A stretch of 64,000 nt of DNA from Pseudaeromonas sp963677375 (lineage in GTDB: Bacteria > Pseudomonadota > Gammaproteobacteria > Enterobacterales > Aeromonadaceae): contig CAXXIF010000006.1 in the NCBI GenBank assembly GCA_963677375.2, forward strand, positions 1-64,000, in the 5' to 3' direction. The position numbers were made by a program, and so were the translations under genes. Below, in pieces: positions 62,038 to 64,000 of this stretch. Within the stretch, counting starts at the first letter, position 1. The number at the start of each line of letters is the position of its first letter. The notes below the pieces were generated by a model. It did not search any database. It had not been told where the DNA came from and was given only the letters and a program-made list of their open reading frames with translations.

Positions 62038-62066
62038 ATTATGGGCTTGTACTCAATAGATGCCAA
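62038..62066 (-). promoter_or_regulatory. Likely ompA promoter
   Basis: TTGGCA (62061-62066) and CATAAT (62038-62043) on the minus strand with a 17-base spacer, each one base off consensus. The transcript would start about 55 bases before the ATG. Confidence 0.65.
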
Positions 62067-62196
62067 GCCCCGACAGCGCTCCATTTTTCACTGACATGCG
62101 CTTGCAACATAGAGACGATAAAACGGAATGACAGAGTGTTATGCGGTACCATGGCGGCTAAACAGATGAGAATTCGATAGCACTGGCTCTGCTTGG

Positions 62197-62805
62197 TTAG
62201 TGGTCGATATATTGTCTATGCAGCTTGCGTTCAAGCCTCAGGTATTTATTTATTTCAGCAGGTAAGTTTTCGTCAGCCTCATATCTGGCCTGCCGGGTTC
62301 GGGTCAGAATGCAATCCAGGTTCTCGGTAGATAACTGATCCAGTAAGGGCTGAAACTGCCGCATGTAGTGCGTGGCCAGATAGGGATCTAGAGGGTAGAT
62401 ATTCATGATGGCTCTTACGACAGGAAGTAGAGCCAAGGGGGCGGCAATCCATTTGCGCGTTGTCGATGCCAACCAAGGGATCAGCTCTTCCAGTCCATTG
62501 GGTGGAAGCAGATCATTGTGAGGTATTTCACATTTTACAGCGTTGACGGAACCCTGTTCGGTTTCATTTTCACGATCCAAGAGCAGACGATAACCCATAT
62601 TTTGTTTCTGCTGCGCTATAGGCACCAGCTGGGGGAATGACCCTCTATTTTTAAGGTTCATCAACGGCTGCCGCTCATCATGGTCATGGGGCTGTTCAGA
62701 CATTATTGCCTTGACTGACAATAGGTTAAGTTGAGCAAGTATCTCTGTGTCGAGTGGAGCTGCCTGGAGAGATTCAGGCAGAACTGCTACTAAGTAGTGG
62801 TTCAT
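62197..62805 (-). CDS. Uncharacterised protein divergent from an XRE regulator
   Basis: Not recognised. A 202-residue soluble protein from the ATG at 62805 (MNHYLVAVLPESLQAAPLDTE), with AGGAT upstream. No signal peptide or motif is seen; a hydrophobic stretch (KWIAAPLALLPVVRAIMNIYP) is the most striking part, and the C-terminus is charged and helical (EINKYLRLERKLHRQYIDH). The coding sequence is more AT-rich than its neighbours to the eye, which could mean transfer. A perfect palindrome lies just upstream of its start, and it is divergent from an XRE-type gene that may control it. Confidence 0.6.
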   Translation of the reverse strand: MNHYLVAVLPESLQAAPLDTEILAQLNLLSVKAIMSEQPHDHDERQPLMNLKNRGSFPQLVPIAQQKQNMGYRLLLDRENETEQGSVNAVKCEIPHNDLLPPNGLEELIPWLASTTRKWIAAPLALLPVVRAIMNIYPLDPYLATHYMRQFQPLLDQLSTENLDCILTRTRQARYEADENLPAEINKYLRLERKLHRQYIDH

Positions 62806-62831
62806 GGTTTGACATCCTGACGAATGGACTA

Positions 62832-62847
62832 CACTTGAATTCAAGTG
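62832..62847. promoter_or_regulatory. Perfect 16-bp palindrome upstream of the uncharacterised gene
   Basis: CACTTGAATTCAAGTG, 27 bases before the minus-strand ATG at 62805. Position suits an operator. A further dyad CTCTTGGC-N16-GCCAAGAG lies at 62898-62929. Confidence 0.5.
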
Positions 62848-63015
62848 GAAACGTTTTTTTAGTTTACCCTGTCAACTGTTAGGTTTAACATGCGCTCCTC
62901 TTGGCGACTATTGATAGGTCTGCCAAGAGATAATGAGCATGATAACGATAAAGCACAATAAAGCGGCGGAGCCGGATAAAACTGACGTACACAACAATAA
63001 GTCAACTCTGAACTC

Positions 63016-63036
63016 TTGTGGTGTGACACACCACAA
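63016..63036. promoter_or_regulatory. Perfect 21-bp operator-like dyad upstream of the XRE gene
   Basis: Ten-base arms TTGTGGTGTG/CACACCACAA around a central A, ending 22 bases before the XRE start codon. Probably bound by the XRE protein itself. Confidence 0.65.
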
Positions 63037-63058
63037 AGCAAGCTGTGTGAGGAATCGT

Positions 63059-63322
63059 ATGAATATCAGTGAAGTCTCCGTAGGACAAAAAATTCGCCAA
63101 ATTCGCGAAACAGTCGGCCTGAGCCGTCCCAAGTTCGCCGAATTGCTGGGTGTTCCGCCCACTACATTGAAAAACTATGAACTGGGTTATCGGGAAGTAG
63201 GGGGCGCTTTTCTGGTTGCCCTGGCACACCATGCCCAATTGCATCAGTTTACCCTCTGGTTGTTGGCTGATAAGACAGCTAGCGAGATTGGCCAGATCAG
63301 CCCGGAACAATACACCAAGTAG
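63059..63322 (+). CDS. Small XRE-family (Cro/CI-type) DNA-binding regulator
   Basis: An 87-residue protein with a helix-turn-helix of the XRE type: VGQKIRQIRETVGLSRPKFAELLGVPPTTLKNYELGYREVGG. The C-terminal helix carries ALAHHAQLHQFTLWLLADKT. The ATG at 63059 follows GAGGA; the frame is open upstream to 62933 but without a better start. It is presumably autoregulated at the dyad just upstream and may also control the divergent 62197-62805 gene. A terminator follows. Confidence 0.85.
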   Translation: MNISEVSVGQKIRQIRETVGLSRPKFAELLGVPPTTLKNYELGYREVGGAFLVALAHHAQLHQFTLWLLADKTASEIGQISPEQYTK

Positions 63323-63358
63323 CAGTTTTTTGCGGCGTCACTCCGCACTGCTGTCTCT

Positions 63359-63387
63359 AAAAGCGCGCCCAGGTTGGCGCGCTTTTT
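63359..63387 (+). terminator. Intrinsic terminator of the XRE gene
   Basis: AAAAGCGCGCC/GGCGCGCTTTTT with a short loop. Confidence 0.88.
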
Positions 63388-63477
63388 AATTATAAGTTGT
63401 CCAATTTCTTTACATATCTTGTCTTCAGCGGCGATTGGATTAAGATTTTGCCAGTTGAACAGCATGGAATGGATCGC

Positions 63478-64000
63478 ATGAAACAGTGGGTAATTGGTGG
63501 AATAGCCGCGTTACTGGTGGCCGCATGTGCGACATCGCCAACAGGGCGTAAGCAATTGGTCCTGTTTGGGGATGGTGAGGTTGCCAAGATGGGGTTGGCC
63601 TCCTTTGACCAACTTAAAAAACAAGAAAAGGTCTCCACGAATAAGAAGCTGACTCGATACGTCCAATGCGTTGCCGATGCTGTGGTGCGTGAGATCCCTG
63701 CCGCCTATAAAACCAGCTCTGCCGACTGGCAGGTGGTGCTCTTCGAATCGGAGGATATCAATGCCTTTGCCTTGCCTGGAGGGCGGATCGGGGTTTATAC
63801 CGGTTTGTTTAAGGCGGTCAAGAATCAGGATCAGCTAGCTGCCGTACTGGGACATGAAGTCTCCCATGTGCTGGCTCGCCATTCTAATGAACGCTTATCC
63901 CAGTCCGAGTTGGCGAATGTCGGTATGGCGGCTGCCGATTCGGCGTTGGCTGACTCTGCGGCTCGTGGTCCGGCCATGGCCGCGTTGGGACTTGGAACTC
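63478..64000 (+). CDS. M48 family metalloprotease lipoprotein, 5' part
   Basis: The gene runs off the right edge; 174 residues are visible. MKQWVIGGIAALLVAACATSP gives a lipoprotein signal with cysteine at 17. The region then matches periplasmic M48 peptidases such as LoiP/YcaL: DINAFALPGGRIGVYTGLFKAVKNQDQLAAVLGHEVSHVLARHSNERLSQ, with the zinc motif HEVSH. It is expected to be an outer-membrane-anchored periplasmic protease. The start ATG at 63478 has GGA upstream. It follows the XRE gene after its terminator. Confidence 0.88.
   Translation, partial: MKQWVIGGIAALLVAACATSPTGRKQLVLFGDGEVAKMGLASFDQLKKQEKVSTNKKLTRYVQCVADAVVREIPAAYKTSSADWQVVLFESEDINAFALPGGRIGVYTGLFKAVKNQDQLAAVLGHEVSHVLARHSNERLSQSELANVGMAAADSALADSAARGPAMAALGLGT

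Noticed and set aside
63390..63638. An 82-codon minus-strand frame near the right end
   Set aside because: It is the shadow of the M48 lipoprotein gene starting at 63478 on the plus strand.
1..64000. CRISPR arrays, insertion sequences, tRNA or rRNA genes
   Set aside because: No regularly spaced repeats, transposase-like frames, terminal repeats, or tRNA/rRNA sequence patterns were seen on either strand.

Overview
The window is 64 kb of chromosome from a gammaproteobacterium. The gene content is almost entirely housekeeping: lolCDE, msbA-lpxK-ycaR-kdsB, gltA/sucABCD, bioA/bioBFCD, htpX, ribB with an FMN riboswitch, tamAB, dapA-bamC-purC, dapE and ompA. Base composition looks to be in the mid-50s percent GC, with Shine-Dalgarno sites and intrinsic terminators of ordinary enterobacterial type. 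Gene order and protein sequence suggest a member of the Aeromonadales or a close relative, but that placement is inference. No rRNA, tRNA, CRISPR array, prophage or insertion sequence was found.

Layout. 1-4.5 kb: lipoprotein export (lolC end, lolD, lolE), a DedA protein, a DUF2062 protein and the start of comEC. 4.5-11.3 kb: the rest of comEC, then msbA-lpxK-ycaR-kdsB (lipid A/Kdo) and fbp. 11.3-19.4 kb: gltA divergent from sucABCD, with the usual sdhCDAB missing from between them. 19.5-27 kb: asnS, a HAMP membrane protein, and the divergent biotin locus around a BirA-like operator. 27-35.3 kb: htpX, riboswitch-ribB, a parvulin, tamA-tamB. 35.3-41.7 kb: an EAL phosphodiesterase, a CoA-disulfide/persulfide reductase with a rhodanese domain, an unknown gene and a periplasmic binding protein. 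41.8-45.8 kb: a four-gene operon encoding a proteasome-like Anbu protease, a transglutaminase-like protein, an alpha-E protein and a circularly permuted ATP-grasp protein. 46-47.2 kb: small YeeE/YedE and DUF2892 membrane proteins. 47.3-51.2 kb: yfbU and a GtrB/GtrA-type glycosyl-transfer cluster. 51.2-59.2 kb: bcp, gcvR, dapA, bamC, purC, dbpA, a DUF2897 protein, an M15 peptidase, dapE and an ArsC-family protein. 59.4-64 kb: a diguanylate cyclase, yciN, ompA, an unknown gene divergent from a small XRE regulator, and the start of an M48 metalloprotease lipoprotein.

Sequence quality matters here. Many conserved, normally essential genes are broken by single-base indels in short homopolymers. 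Those in 1-4.5 kb (lolD, lolE twice, dedA, comEC) are all one-base deletions. Those in 51.5-59.1 kb (bcp, dapA twice, bamC, purC, the M15 gene, dapE four times, arsC) are all one-base insertions. Each reading frame is restored by correcting one run. Sequencing or assembly error is therefore the likeliest cause, and these genes are annotated as whole loci with the lesion positions given. comEC additionally carries an in-frame TAG.

The most interesting locus is the Anbu operon (41841-45782), whose biochemical role is unsettled in general. Here its first start codon is preceded by an inverted repeat that would bury the ribosome-binding site. Other notable signals are a perfect 38-bp palindrome between kdsB and fbp, a perfect 21-bp operator-like dyad in front of the XRE gene, an 8-G tract inside the presumed gltA promoter, and the missing sdh operon.
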